Positions 43,678-51,283 of a stretch of DNA of 64,000 nucleotides are shown here, piece by piece. Position numbers and translations under genes: made by a program. The stretch is from the NCBI GenBank assembly GCA_963755635.1, contig CAVWKS010000010.1, positions 62,001-126,000 on the forward strand, in the 5' to 3' direction. The first letter of the stretch is position 1. Each line of letters opens with the position of its first letter. The notes beneath the pieces were generated by a model. The model worked only from the letters and a program-made list of their open reading frames with translations. It did no database searches and was not told the origin of the DNA. Source of the stretch: AC-32 sp963755635. GTDB lineage: Bacteria > Actinomycetota > Thermoleophilia > Gaiellales > Gaiellaceae.

Positions 43678-43706
43678 CTGGGCCAGCGTGAGGAAATGTC
43701 ACTGGA
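43678..43706 (+). repeat. Dispersed repeat copy R10
   Basis: CTGGGCCAGCGTGAGGAAAT then GTCACTGGA. It lies about 27 bp after the stop of the PRC-barrel gene, the last unit of the series. Confidence 0.75.
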
Positions 43707-43732
43707 GGTTGACGCGACGCGCCGAGGGTGCC

Positions 43733-44071
43733 CTAGCGTCTTCCCCGTAGCCAGTTCGACATCCGAGTCGTCAGGGGCGCTTCCCCCGGCAGCCACTTCG
43801 TCTCGGGAGGCGGCGCTTGAAACGGCTCAAGCGCACCGATGCCCGCGGACGCGATCTTCAAGGTCACCTCGCCCGGATAGATCGCCGCGACCTGTTCGCC
43901 CGGCACGTAGCGAATCTGTGTGGGTTGCTTGGACTCGACAGCCAAGCCGTCAAAGATGTCGCTCTGCTTATCGCCTTCAACCTGCGCGACAGTGCCAACG
44001 ATGACGCCATCCGAGGTGATCACGTTCCACCCCTGCCCGATCTGCAACCACGAGACAGGATCAGTCATCAC
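43733..44071 (-). CDS. PRC-barrel domain protein
   Basis: A 112-residue protein: GWNVITSDGVIVGTVAQVEGDKQSDIFDGLAVESKQPTQIRYVPGEQVAAIYPGEVTLKI is a PRC-barrel, as in RimM and photosynthetic reaction centre H subunit. Such stand-alone copies are widespread in Actinobacteria and probably mediate protein or RNA binding. GTG 44071 or ATG 44068 may start it. Confidence 0.7.
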   Translation of the reverse strand: MMTDPVSWLQIGQGWNVITSDGVIVGTVAQVEGDKQSDIFDGLAVESKQPTQIRYVPGEQVAAIYPGEVTLKIASAGIGALEPFQAPPPETKWLPGEAPLTTRMSNWLRGRR

Positions 44072-44170
44072 CCGCGCTGCTTCGGTTACCGGGCGCTCTC
44101 ACGTTCTTCGGCATCGTCGAATCGAGGGTACTCGTTCGTCGGGTGGGCGACGGCGCCTGTCGCCTGGTGG

Positions 44171-44935
44171 CTAGACGGTGGCTTCGGCGCGTGCGACGAA
44201 GCGGAGCTCCGGGACCTCGTTCAGTTCGCCGACGTCTCGGGCCAGCTCGAGGAACGTGAGTAGGCCGGCTCGCTCGCGCGGGCCGAAGCTGTAGCGCAGC
44301 TTCTCGAAGTACCGCGCCAGGAAGCCGGCCGGATAGCCGTAGCGCTCGCTCGAGTCGTACGCGAGCTGCTCGGGCTCGGCGCGGGCTGTGCGGACCGACT
44401 CGACGAGCGCGGCCTCCAGCTCGAGCAGGCCGGGCGGAAGCGGCTCGGCGCAGGCCCAGACGGCGAAGACCATCGGCAGGCCGGTGCGCTCGAGCCAGAG
44501 GCGGCCGAGGTCGTGGTGCGGAGTCGGGTCCTCGAAGGCGCTCTTGAGTGCCGCGTCGCCGATCAGCAGCTTCGCGTCCGCCTCCTCGCCGAGCGGGACG
44601 TGGTGCGCCTCGGGCAAGAGCACCTTCGTCAGCACGACCGAGGTCGCGCTCTCGGGCGTGACCGCCACCGTCCGCACCTGCTCGAGCGGCTTCCGCGCGA
44701 CGAGCTGGATCGAGTCGACCGCGCCCTCGGACGAGACGCAGAGCCGCGGCAGCAGCCGCAGCCGGTCGGCGTTGCGCGCGTACTCGATCGACGAGATCGG
44801 CGCGAGGTCGAGCTCGCCGTTGAGAAGCCGCGCGTTCAGATCGGTCGGCACGCCCTGCACCTCTTCGACCTCGGCTTCGAGCCGGTAGAAGACCGGCGCC
44901 ATGTTCACGTACGAGATCCGTCCGAGCCTGATCAC
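44171..44935 (-). CDS. mqnA: Chorismate dehydratase (futalosine menaquinone pathway)
   Basis: A 254-residue periplasmic-binding-like fold protein: VIRLGRISYVNMAPVFYRLE, VPTDLNARLLNGELDLAPISSIEYARN, VAVTPESATSVVLTKVLL and LLIGDAAL are MqnA hallmarks. It converts chorismate to 3-enolpyruvylbenzoate, the entry step. GTG start at 44935. Last gene of the minus-strand quinone/bc-complex cluster; mqnC lies separately at 30.5 kb, and mqnE/mqnB/mqnD were not seen in the window. Confidence 0.9.
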   Translation of the reverse strand: MIRLGRISYVNMAPVFYRLEAEVEEVQGVPTDLNARLLNGELDLAPISSIEYARNADRLRLLPRLCVSSEGAVDSIQLVARKPLEQVRTVAVTPESATSVVLTKVLLPEAHHVPLGEEADAKLLIGDAALKSAFEDPTPHHDLGRLWLERTGLPMVFAVWACAEPLPPGLLELEAALVESVRTARAEPEQLAYDSSERYGYPAGFLARYFEKLRYSFGPRERAGLLTFLELARDVGELNEVPELRFVARAEATV

Positions 44936-44952
44936 TTGACCCCTTTGGACAC

Positions 44953-44973
44953 GTCCGGGGTCTGACCCCGGAC
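44953..44973. repeat. 10-bp-arm palindrome upstream of mqnA
   Basis: GTCCGGGGTC-T-GACCCCGGAC is a perfect inverted repeat with a 1-nt centre, 17 bp before the mqnA GTG. It may be an extragenic palindrome or an RNA hairpin that sets relative expression of mqnA within the cluster. Confidence 0.5.
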
Positions 44974-44999
44974 ATGGCTCTCGGCTGTGGAAAACGTCG

Positions 45000-45908
45000 T
45001 CACGACTCTCGGTCCACCACGGCGTCGGTGAGGGCTTCGAGCTCGTCGCGGCGAACGTGGCCGTCGAGGCACTCGCGGGCGCGGCGGGCGTAGTCGAGAG
45101 CAACCATTCGCGAGCGGTCGAGGGCGCCGGTCTCGGCGACTCGGATCAGCGCGCCGTCGAGCTCGCCGCCGCCGAGCGCGCGCCGCACGGACTCGTCCTC
45201 GCGGGCGGCGAGGATCAGCGGCAGCGTCGGCGTACCCTCGCGCAGGTCGGTGCCTGCGATCTTGCCGGTCTCGATCGTGTCGCCCGTGCAGTCGAGGATG
45301 TCGTCCGCGATCTGGAACGCGATTCCGAGCGAGAGCCCGAACTCGCCGAGCCCGCGGTCGCCGCCGCTGCCGAGGAGGCAGGCCGCCTCGAACAGCTTCC
45401 CCGTCTTGAGGGCGCAGCGCTCGAGGTAGCTCTCGACGCTCGTCTCGGGGTCGTGGGTCTGTGCGCGTTGGAGCGCCTCGCCGCGCGCGAGCGCGAGCGT
45501 CGCACCAGCGAGCACGCTGACCGCAGCGTGATCGCCGGTACCGGCGAGCTCCGCGAAGGCGCGCGCGAAGAGGTAATCGCCGGCAGCCTTCGCCGCGGCC
45601 GGCCCGTGGCTCGCCCACGCGGCGGCGCGGCCGCGGCGGTACTCCGCACGGTCGATCAGGTCGTCGTGGACGAGCGTGGCGGTGTGGACGAGCTCGACGG
45701 CAGCGCCGGCCGCCAGCGCATCCGAGCCCGGCGGCGCCGTCAGGAAGACGAGCAAGGGCCGCAGCCGCTTCCCGCCCGCGGCCAGAGCTTCGGCCCCGAC
45801 CGTGGCGACCACACCGGGACAAGCCTCGACCGCCGCCGAGAGCCGCTCCTCGAGCCCCTCGAAGTACTGGTCGAGCCCGGGTGTCTCGCGGATCGTCGCG
45901 AGGCTCAT
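45000..45908 (-). CDS. Polyprenyl diphosphate synthase (menaquinone side chain)
   Basis: A 302-residue trans-prenyltransferase. Both aspartate-rich motifs are present: LVHDDLIDRAEYRRG and FQIADDILDCTGDT; GGKRLRPLLVFL marks the N-terminus. It makes the long isoprenoid tail that is attached to the menaquinone ring. It lies between menG and mqnA in the quinone cluster and overlaps menG by 4 bp. Chain length cannot be stated from sequence alone. Confidence 0.9.
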   Translation of the reverse strand: MSLATIRETPGLDQYFEGLEERLSAAVEACPGVVATVGAEALAAGGKRLRPLLVFLTAPPGSDALAAGAAVELVHTATLVHDDLIDRAEYRRGRAAAWASHGPAAAKAAGDYLFARAFAELAGTGDHAAVSVLAGATLALARGEALQRAQTHDPETSVESYLERCALKTGKLFEAACLLGSGGDRGLGEFGLSLGIAFQIADDILDCTGDTIETGKIAGTDLREGTPTLPLILAAREDESVRRALGGGELDGALIRVAETGALDRSRMVALDYARRARECLDGHVRRDELEALTDAVVDRES

Positions 45909-46588
45909 TCGGCCACCCCGGTGTGCAGCGCCACGATCCCGCCCGCGAAGCGCCGGTAGCGCACGTCCTCGAAGCCGACCGTCTGCAGGAGCGCGGCGAG
46001 ATCCTCGGGCCTGGGGAAGCGCCGTACGCTCGCCGGGAGGTACGTGTAGGCCGAGCCTCCGGGCAGCACCTTCCCGAGCAACGGGACGACTCCGTCGAAC
46101 CAGAGGCGGTAGAACGGCGCGAGCACCCCGCGTGGCCGCGTGATCTCGAGGATGCCCAGGCGCCCGCCGGGCCGCAGCACGCGCCGGAGCTCGCGAAGGC
46201 CGCCCTCGAGGTCGGCGAGGTTCCGGACGCCGAACCCGACCGTGGCCGCATCGAACGACGCGTCCTCGAACGGCAGCGCCAGAGCGTCACCCTGAACCCA
46301 GTCCACGTCTGAAGACTTCTCCCGCGCCCGCTCGAGCATCCGCTCGGAGAAGTCGAGCCCCGTCACCTGACCGCCGGCGCGCAGGCACGCGAGCGCGAGA
46401 TCGCCCGTTCCGCAGCACGAGTCGAGCACGCGATCGCCGGGCCGCACGACAGCCGCAGCCGTCGCCGCGCGCCAGCGTCCGTCGAGCCCGGCCGTCATCA
46501 CGCGGTTCATCGCGTCGTAGACCGGCGCGATCCGGTCGAACATCGCGCGCACGCCGTCCGCGGGGAGCGTGCCTGCCCGAATACTCAT
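45905..46588 (-). CDS. menG: Demethylmenaquinone methyltransferase
   Basis: A 227-residue UbiE/MenG methyltransferase. VRAMFDRIAPVYDAMNRVMTAGLDGRWR, motif I VLDSCCGTGDLAL and ATVGFGVRNLADLEGGLRELRRVLRPGG are diagnostic. It methylates demethylmenaquinone in the last step. Start ATG 46588 overlaps the ubiX stop, and the 3' end overlaps the prenyl synthase start, both by 4 bp. Confidence 0.93.
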   Translation of the reverse strand: MSIRAGTLPADGVRAMFDRIAPVYDAMNRVMTAGLDGRWRAATAAAVVRPGDRVLDSCCGTGDLALACLRAGGQVTGLDFSERMLERAREKSSDVDWVQGDALALPFEDASFDAATVGFGVRNLADLEGGLRELRRVLRPGGRLGILEITRPRGVLAPFYRLWFDGVVPLLGKVLPGGSAYTYLPASVRRFPRPEDLAALLQTVGFEDVRYRRFAGGIVALHTGVAE

Positions 46589-47175
46589 TCCTGGCCCCAG
46601 CGGCGCACGAGCTCGTGCGAGAGCCCGAGCTGGTCGAGACAGCGCCCGACGATGAAGTCGACGAGATCGCCCACCGACTCGGCGCCGTGGTAGAAGCCCG
46701 GCGCGAGGAAGAGCACCGTCGCCCCCGCCTGCTTGACGCGGAGCATGTTCTCGAGGTGGATCAGCGAGAGTGGCGTCTCGCGCGGGCAGAGCACGAGCTT
46801 GCGCTCCTCCTTCAGCGCGACGCTCGCGGCCCGCTGGATCAGGTTCGTCATCGCGCCCGAGGCGATCGTCCCCAGCGTTCCCATCGAGCACGGGCAGATC
46901 ACGTACGCGTCGACCTTCGCCGAGCCGCTCGCGTAGGGCGCGTGCCAATCGCGCTCGTCGTAGAGCGTGACCGCCTCGCGCACCGGCTCGGTCAGGCGCG
47001 CGAGCGTCTCGTCTGGCGAGAGCCGCGCGTCGCCGTAGAGCTCCGTCGCGACGACCTCGAGCCCCGCGCGCGACGCGCAGAGCCCGACCTCGCAGCCGGC
47101 GCCGCCGAGCGCCTCGAGCAACCGGGCCGCGTAGGGCGCTCCCGACGCACCGGTGATGCCGAGGAAGATGTGCAC
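46585..47175 (-). CDS. ubiX: Flavin prenyltransferase UbiX family
   Basis: A 196-residue protein: VHIFLGITGASGAPYAARLLEAL, VICPCSMGTLGTIASGAMTNLIQRAA and RETPLSLIHLENML define UbiX. It makes the prenylated FMN cofactor needed by UbiD-type decarboxylases. GTG start 47175. The UbiD gene in the same cluster is the obvious client; in the futalosine route UbiX/UbiD-like pairs are proposed to decarboxylate 1,4-dihydroxy-6-naphthoate derivatives. Confidence 0.93.
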   Translation of the reverse strand: MHIFLGITGASGAPYAARLLEALGGAGCEVGLCASRAGLEVVATELYGDARLSPDETLARLTEPVREAVTLYDERDWHAPYASGSAKVDAYVICPCSMGTLGTIASGAMTNLIQRAASVALKEERKLVLCPRETPLSLIHLENMLRVKQAGATVLFLAPGFYHGAESVGDLVDFIVGRCLDQLGLSHELVRRWGQE

Positions 47176-47179
47176 TGAG

Positions 47180-47983
47180 CTAACCGCCCTTGGACGCTTC
47201 CAGGAACACCGCCAGCCTATGCAGGTTGTCCTGGCCGAGATCCTTGAACGACGGCATCGGCGAGCCCGAGTTGACGCAGCTCGGGCACTCGAGGTGGCTG
47301 ATCTGGAACTGGATCCCCTTGTTCTTCGCCCCTTCGGCGGAGAGGTCTGGCGCACCGAGGTTCGACGAGCCGGTGCCGAGGTAGGTGTGGCAGTTCGTGC
47401 AGCCGGACTCCGCGAATAAGTTCGCGCCCGCAATCGCCTCCGGGTTGTTGGCGAAGCCCTGCTTCTGCGCCCAGCTCGGGATCGCAGCCTTGACCTCGCT
47501 CGCGATTGCCTCCTTCGCGGTCGCGCCCTTGTAGGTGAGCGTGCCCATCGCGAGGACGGTCAGCGCCGCCGCGACGACCGCCACCGGCCTGCGCGACAGC
47601 CGCCGCTCGGTGCGCAGGTCGATGAACGGCAGCAGGAGCAGCAGGATCAGCAGGATCGTCGGGATCCCGACCGTCGCGAGGATCACCGACTCCGGCCACT
47701 TGAAGATCCGGAGCAGATAGAAGAGGAAGTAGAAGTACCAGTCGGGCCGCGGCACGAAGGAGTGGGTGCCGGGGTCGGCCTTGTCGCCGAGCACGGTGCC
47801 GAGGGGGTCGTTCCCGAACAGTCCGTACTTCCAGATGACGGCGAGCAGCACGATCACGACGACGACGACGAGGCTCATCACCGTGTCGTGGAACATCGCG
47901 TACGGGTAGAACGGCTTGCCGCGCCGCTTGACGTCCTCCTTGTAGCGCTGGAAGCCCGAGCGGCGCTCGTCGAGTGAGCTCAC
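47180..47983 (-). CDS. qcrC: Menaquinol:cytochrome c reductase, cytochrome b subunit IV/cytochrome c fusion
   Basis: A 267-residue protein: subunit IV-like part (residues 1-150, with FVPRPDWYFYFLFYLLRIFKWPE and about three helices) fused to a mono-haem cytochrome c domain (CTNCH at about 200, Met ligand in GSPMPSF at about 240). This is the QcrC layout of Gram-positive bc complexes. An extra CPSC pair lacking the haem His sits between haem motif and Met ligand, and could form a disulfide. It overlaps qcrB by 4 bp. Confidence 0.9.
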   Translation of the reverse strand: MSSLDERRSGFQRYKEDVKRRGKPFYPYAMFHDTVMSLVVVVVIVLLAVIWKYGLFGNDPLGTVLGDKADPGTHSFVPRPDWYFYFLFYLLRIFKWPESVILATVGIPTILLILLLLLPFIDLRTERRLSRRPVAVVAAALTVLAMGTLTYKGATAKEAIASEVKAAIPSWAQKQGFANNPEAIAGANLFAESGCTNCHTYLGTGSSNLGAPDLSAEGAKNKGIQFQISHLECPSCVNSGSPMPSFKDLGQDNLHRLAVFLEASKGG

Positions 47984-48780
47984 TCCGGCCTCCCCCGTAC
48001 GCCCGCCCGTGGACGCGGCTGCACGAGACCCGACCGAGCGGCCGACGGCTCGGGCTCAGGCTCGGAGCCGCCCGCTGCCTCCGGCGACCAGGGCGGCGAC
48101 GACACGCCGAGCCGAACGACGAGATACAGGTGCAGTCCGATCAGGCCGATCAAGGCGCCGGGCACGAGCAGCATGTGCAGCGAGTAGAAGCGCGCCAGCG
48201 TGTCAGGGCCGATCTCCGCGCCGCCGCGTAAGAGCGACGCGAGGAACGGCCCGACAAAGGGCGCCGTCCCGTTGATGTTGATCGCGACGACGGTCGCCCA
48301 GTACGCGGTCTGGTCGTACGGCAGCAGGTAACCGGTCAGCCCTTCGAACAGGCCGGTCGCGAGCAGCAGCACGCCGATGATCCAGTTCAGCTCGCGCGGG
48401 TACTTGTAGGCGCCGAACAGGAACACGCGCCCCATGTGCATGAACATCAGGATGATGAAGACGCTCGCGCCCCAGCGGTGCATGCCGCGGACGAGCCAGC
48501 CGGCCCAGATGTCGTTCTGGATGTGCTGCACCGACTCGTGCGCTGAGTTGACGTCGGGCTTGTAGTACATGGCGAGAATCACGCCCGTGACGAGCTGGAC
48601 GAGGAAGGCCGTCAGCGTCGCCGAGCCGAGCGTGTGCCACCAGCTCGTGTCGCCCGGGACCTTGCGGAAGAGGAAGTAGCGGAGGCCGCCGACGAGGCCG
48701 GAGCGCTCCTCCAGCCAGTCGACCGGGTACATCGCCGCACGCTCGAGGTTCTGCATCCGGGCTGACTTCTTGCGGGCCAT
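47980..48780 (-). CDS. qcrB: Menaquinol:cytochrome c reductase cytochrome b6-type subunit
   Basis: A 266-residue, roughly four-helix cytochrome b: WHTLGSATLTAFLVQLVTGVILAMYY, the haem His pairs in MHRWGASVFIILMFMHMGRVFLFGAYK and in FYSLHMLLVPGALIGLIGLHLYLVV, and the quinone-site region GTAPFVGPFL. The split b6 / subunit IV arrangement (with QcrC) is the Firmicute/Actinobacterial b6-like type. Overlaps qcrA by one base and qcrC by four. Confidence 0.93.
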   Translation of the reverse strand: MARKKSARMQNLERAAMYPVDWLEERSGLVGGLRYFLFRKVPGDTSWWHTLGSATLTAFLVQLVTGVILAMYYKPDVNSAHESVQHIQNDIWAGWLVRGMHRWGASVFIILMFMHMGRVFLFGAYKYPRELNWIIGVLLLATGLFEGLTGYLLPYDQTAYWATVVAININGTAPFVGPFLASLLRGGAEIGPDTLARFYSLHMLLVPGALIGLIGLHLYLVVRLGVSSPPWSPEAAGGSEPEPEPSAARSGLVQPRPRAGVRGRPE

Positions 48781-49712
48781 CAGTGCGGCGGCTGCAACGG
48801 GTAGAGCCAGGACTCGATGCCGTCGACGTGCTGGCCGGGGCCGGCGAGTGTGTAGCGCTTGATCTGCGCGTTCGCGCCGGTACCGGTGACCTTCGCGACG
48901 CTGTAGGTGTTGCCGAGGATCAGGTGCCCGTGGCGGATCCAGAACTCATAGCGGTCGAGACCGCGGACCGGCGGGCCGGCGATGCGGTTGCCCTCCTGGT
49001 CGTAGGCGCCGCCGTGACACGGGCAGATGAAGCCGGCCGCCGGCAGCGACGGGATCAGCGAGACGTGCCCGCTCGCCGTCGTGACCTGCTTCGTCTTCTT
49101 GTCGAAGGTCGGCCCGCCGGGCTGCACCGGGCAGCCGAGGTGCGCGCAGCGGTTCGAGATGCAGGTGAAGCTCGGCGTGCTGTGGAGCAGGCCGTTGTTG
49201 CGGATGAACGCCGTGCGGCGCGAGACCTCGCCCTGTGACGGCTCGCGCAGGAAGGTCGCGACGACGTACTGGCCCTCCGGGAAGTTCTCGAGCGGGCCGA
49301 GGTCGACCTCGTGGCTGTGCTGCTTCAAGAACGCCGGCATGACGGCGAACCCGATCACCGGAAGCGTGACGACGCCGCCGATGACCGCGCCGAGGCCAAG
49401 GGTCGCGCCCTCGAGGAACTTGTTGCGCGGGAAGCGCTCGCCCGGCTCGGGCTCCGGCATCGCGGCCTCGCCCTTGTCGGCCGGGATCGCGGGAGCGTCG
49501 GCCGCCTGGCCCTCAGCGGTAGCAGGAGCGGCCACCGCGGGGGCGGGCCGCCCGCGCATGACGTCCCGCGCCCAGAGGAACCCGCAGACGACCGCGATCG
49601 CGGCGCCGATCGCAGCGGCGACCCAGCTGACGATCAGGCCGACGAGAAGACAGACGATGCCGACGGCAAAGCCGACAGGCCAGAGGCTAGGCGGCGGCTG
49701 GTGCTGTTCCAT
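48780..49712 (-). CDS. qcrA: Rieske iron-sulfur subunit of menaquinol:cytochrome c reductase
   Basis: About 310 residues. The Rieske motifs CAHLGCPV and CPCHGGAYD bind the [2Fe-2S] cluster. Three membrane segments precede it: an N-terminal hairpin (about 10-50) and a third helix near residue 110 (GLGAVIGGVVTLPVIGFAVMPAF). The Ala/Pro-rich linker between hairpin and third helix is unusually long. ATG 49712 gives MEQHQPPPS. It is the first gene of the qcrABC set. Confidence 0.9.
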   Translation of the reverse strand: MEQHQPPPSLWPVGFAVGIVCLLVGLIVSWVAAAIGAAIAVVCGFLWARDVMRGRPAPAVAAPATAEGQAADAPAIPADKGEAAMPEPEPGERFPRNKFLEGATLGLGAVIGGVVTLPVIGFAVMPAFLKQHSHEVDLGPLENFPEGQYVVATFLREPSQGEVSRRTAFIRNNGLLHSTPSFTCISNRCAHLGCPVQPGGPTFDKKTKQVTTASGHVSLIPSLPAAGFICPCHGGAYDQEGNRIAGPPVRGLDRYEFWIRHGHLILGNTYSVAKVTGTGANAQIKRYTLAGPGQHVDGIESWLYPLQPPH

Positions 49713-49805
49713 GTCACCCCGCGGGTCTTCCACCCCTACGCGCCTCCCCTCCTTCTTTGCAGGCTCGATTTGGCCGCTGGATTCAATCGTCGCAGGTCTG
49801 CCGCG

Positions 49806-51278
49806 TCAACGACGTAACAGTTGGCGCAACGCCTCCGCAGAGGCCCCGAGACCGTATTCCTCCCAGCGCTCGTCGACCAGGCGGCGGATCTCGTCGCTCA
49901 TCTCGATCTCGTCCGGCCACGGCCGCGCGCCTTCGGCGGGACCCTTGTGGGTGGCGTCGATCCCGATCTTGCCGCCGTAGAACTGCATCGACGGCGCGTG
50001 GTCGAGGTGGTCGAGCGGGCCCTCCGAGATGAGCACGTCGCGCTTCGGGTCGACGTTGGCGCCGACGCGGAAGAAGACCTCCTCGTAGTCGTGCACGTCG
50101 ACCCACTCGTCGACGACCACGACCGCCTTCGTCAGGCTGAGCAGGCCGAGCCCCCAGATCGCGTGCATCACCTTCTGCGCCTGGCCGGGGTAGCTCTTGC
50201 GGATCGAGACGATGCAGCAGTTGTGAAACGCGCCCGCGACGGGCAGGTCGTAGTCGACGAGCTCTGGGACGCTCATCCGGATCGCCGGCAGAAAGATCCG
50301 CTCCGTCGCCTTGGCGAGCCACGCGTCCTCCTGCGGCGGCTTGCCGACGACGATCGACGGGTAGATCGCGTCGCGCCGCATCGTGATCGCCTCGACGTGG
50401 AAGACGGGGAAGAGCTCCGGGGGCGTGTAGTAGCCGGTGTGGTCGCCGAACGGCCCCTCGCTGGTGAGGTCGTCCTTGGCGATGTAGCCCTCGAGCACGA
50501 TCTCCGCGTTGGCGGGCACGTCGAGGTCGACGGTCTTTGCCTGGACGAGCTCGACCGGCTCGCCGCGCAGGAATCCCGCGAGCATCAGCTCGTCGACGTG
50601 CTTCGGCAGCGGGGCGCTGGCGGTGTACGCGGTGATGGGGTCGAGACCGAGCGCGACCGCGACGTCCATCCGGCCGTCGGCGAGCAGGTAGTCGGCACGG
50701 CCGTCCTTGTGGATCTGCCAGTGCATCGCCGTCGTGCGCTCGTCGAGCACCTGCATCCGGTACATGCCGACGTTGCGCCCGCCGGTGCGCGGGTCCTTCG
50801 TGATAACGGCCGGGAGCGTGATGAAGGGCGCCGCGTCGCCCGGCCAGCAGGTCTGGACCGGCAGCTGGCTGAGGTCGACGTCGTCGCCGGTGAGGACGAT
50901 CTCCTGCGCCGGCCCGCTGCGGACGCGCTTCGGTTGCGAGTCGGCGATCGACTTCAGCTTGCGCAGCCCCTTGACCTTCTCCGCGAGCCCCTGCGGCGGC
51001 TGCATCTCGAGCACGTCGCCGACCCGCTTGCCCGCGTCGTCGAGCGAATCGACCCCGAGCGCGAGGCACATCCGCCGCTCGGTGCCGAACTGGTTGATCA
51101 GCAGCGGGTGGCTCGACTTCGGGTTCTCGAAAAGCAGCGCCGGCCCGCCGGACTTGACCACGCGGTCGACGATCTCGGTGATCTCGAGATGTGGATCGAC
51201 CTCGACGGAGATCCGCACGAGCTCGCCCTCGCGCTCGAGCAGCGCGATCCACTCGCGGAAGTCCCGGGGCGGCGCCAT
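49806..51278 (-). CDS. ubiD: UbiD family prenyl-FMN-dependent decarboxylase
   Basis: A 490-residue decarboxylase: FREWIALLEREGELVRI, GGRNVGMYRMQVLDERTTAMHWQIHKD and TSEGPFGDHTGYYTP (with the catalytic Glu/Arg region) are typical. It needs prFMN from UbiX in the same cluster. In futalosine organisms UbiD homologues are assigned to decarboxylation in the late steps. ATG 51278 is chosen because TAGACT lies 7 nt upstream; the 51296 start would read through that promoter. Confidence 0.92.
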   Translation of the reverse strand: MAPPRDFREWIALLEREGELVRISVEVDPHLEITEIVDRVVKSGGPALLFENPKSSHPLLINQFGTERRMCLALGVDSLDDAGKRVGDVLEMQPPQGLAEKVKGLRKLKSIADSQPKRVRSGPAQEIVLTGDDVDLSQLPVQTCWPGDAAPFITLPAVITKDPRTGGRNVGMYRMQVLDERTTAMHWQIHKDGRADYLLADGRMDVAVALGLDPITAYTASAPLPKHVDELMLAGFLRGEPVELVQAKTVDLDVPANAEIVLEGYIAKDDLTSEGPFGDHTGYYTPPELFPVFHVEAITMRRDAIYPSIVVGKPPQEDAWLAKATERIFLPAIRMSVPELVDYDLPVAGAFHNCCIVSIRKSYPGQAQKVMHAIWGLGLLSLTKAVVVVDEWVDVHDYEEVFFRVGANVDPKRDVLISEGPLDHLDHAPSMQFYGGKIGIDATHKGPAEGARPWPDEIEMSDEIRRLVDERWEEYGLGASAEALRQLLRR

Positions 51279-51283
51279 CGAGG

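Noticed and set aside
37853..43706. Integron attC sites as the explanation of the dispersed repeat
   Set aside because: Only R9 happens to contain a GTTRRRY-like GTTGGGC. No paired RYYYAAC/GTTRRRY boxes, no conserved inverted structure and no integrase were found, so the canonical integron label is not supported.
37853..43706. The dispersed repeat as a promoter or terminator
   Set aside because: Copies R2 and R7 lie between convergent 3' ends and R6 lies between divergent 5' ends, always in the same orientation. It has no T-run and no hairpin, so neither role explains the set.
37853..43706. CRISPR array
   Set aside because: Spacing between repeats is 0.3-1.4 kb with genes between (apart from the R4/R5 tandem); no regular short spacers and no cas genes.
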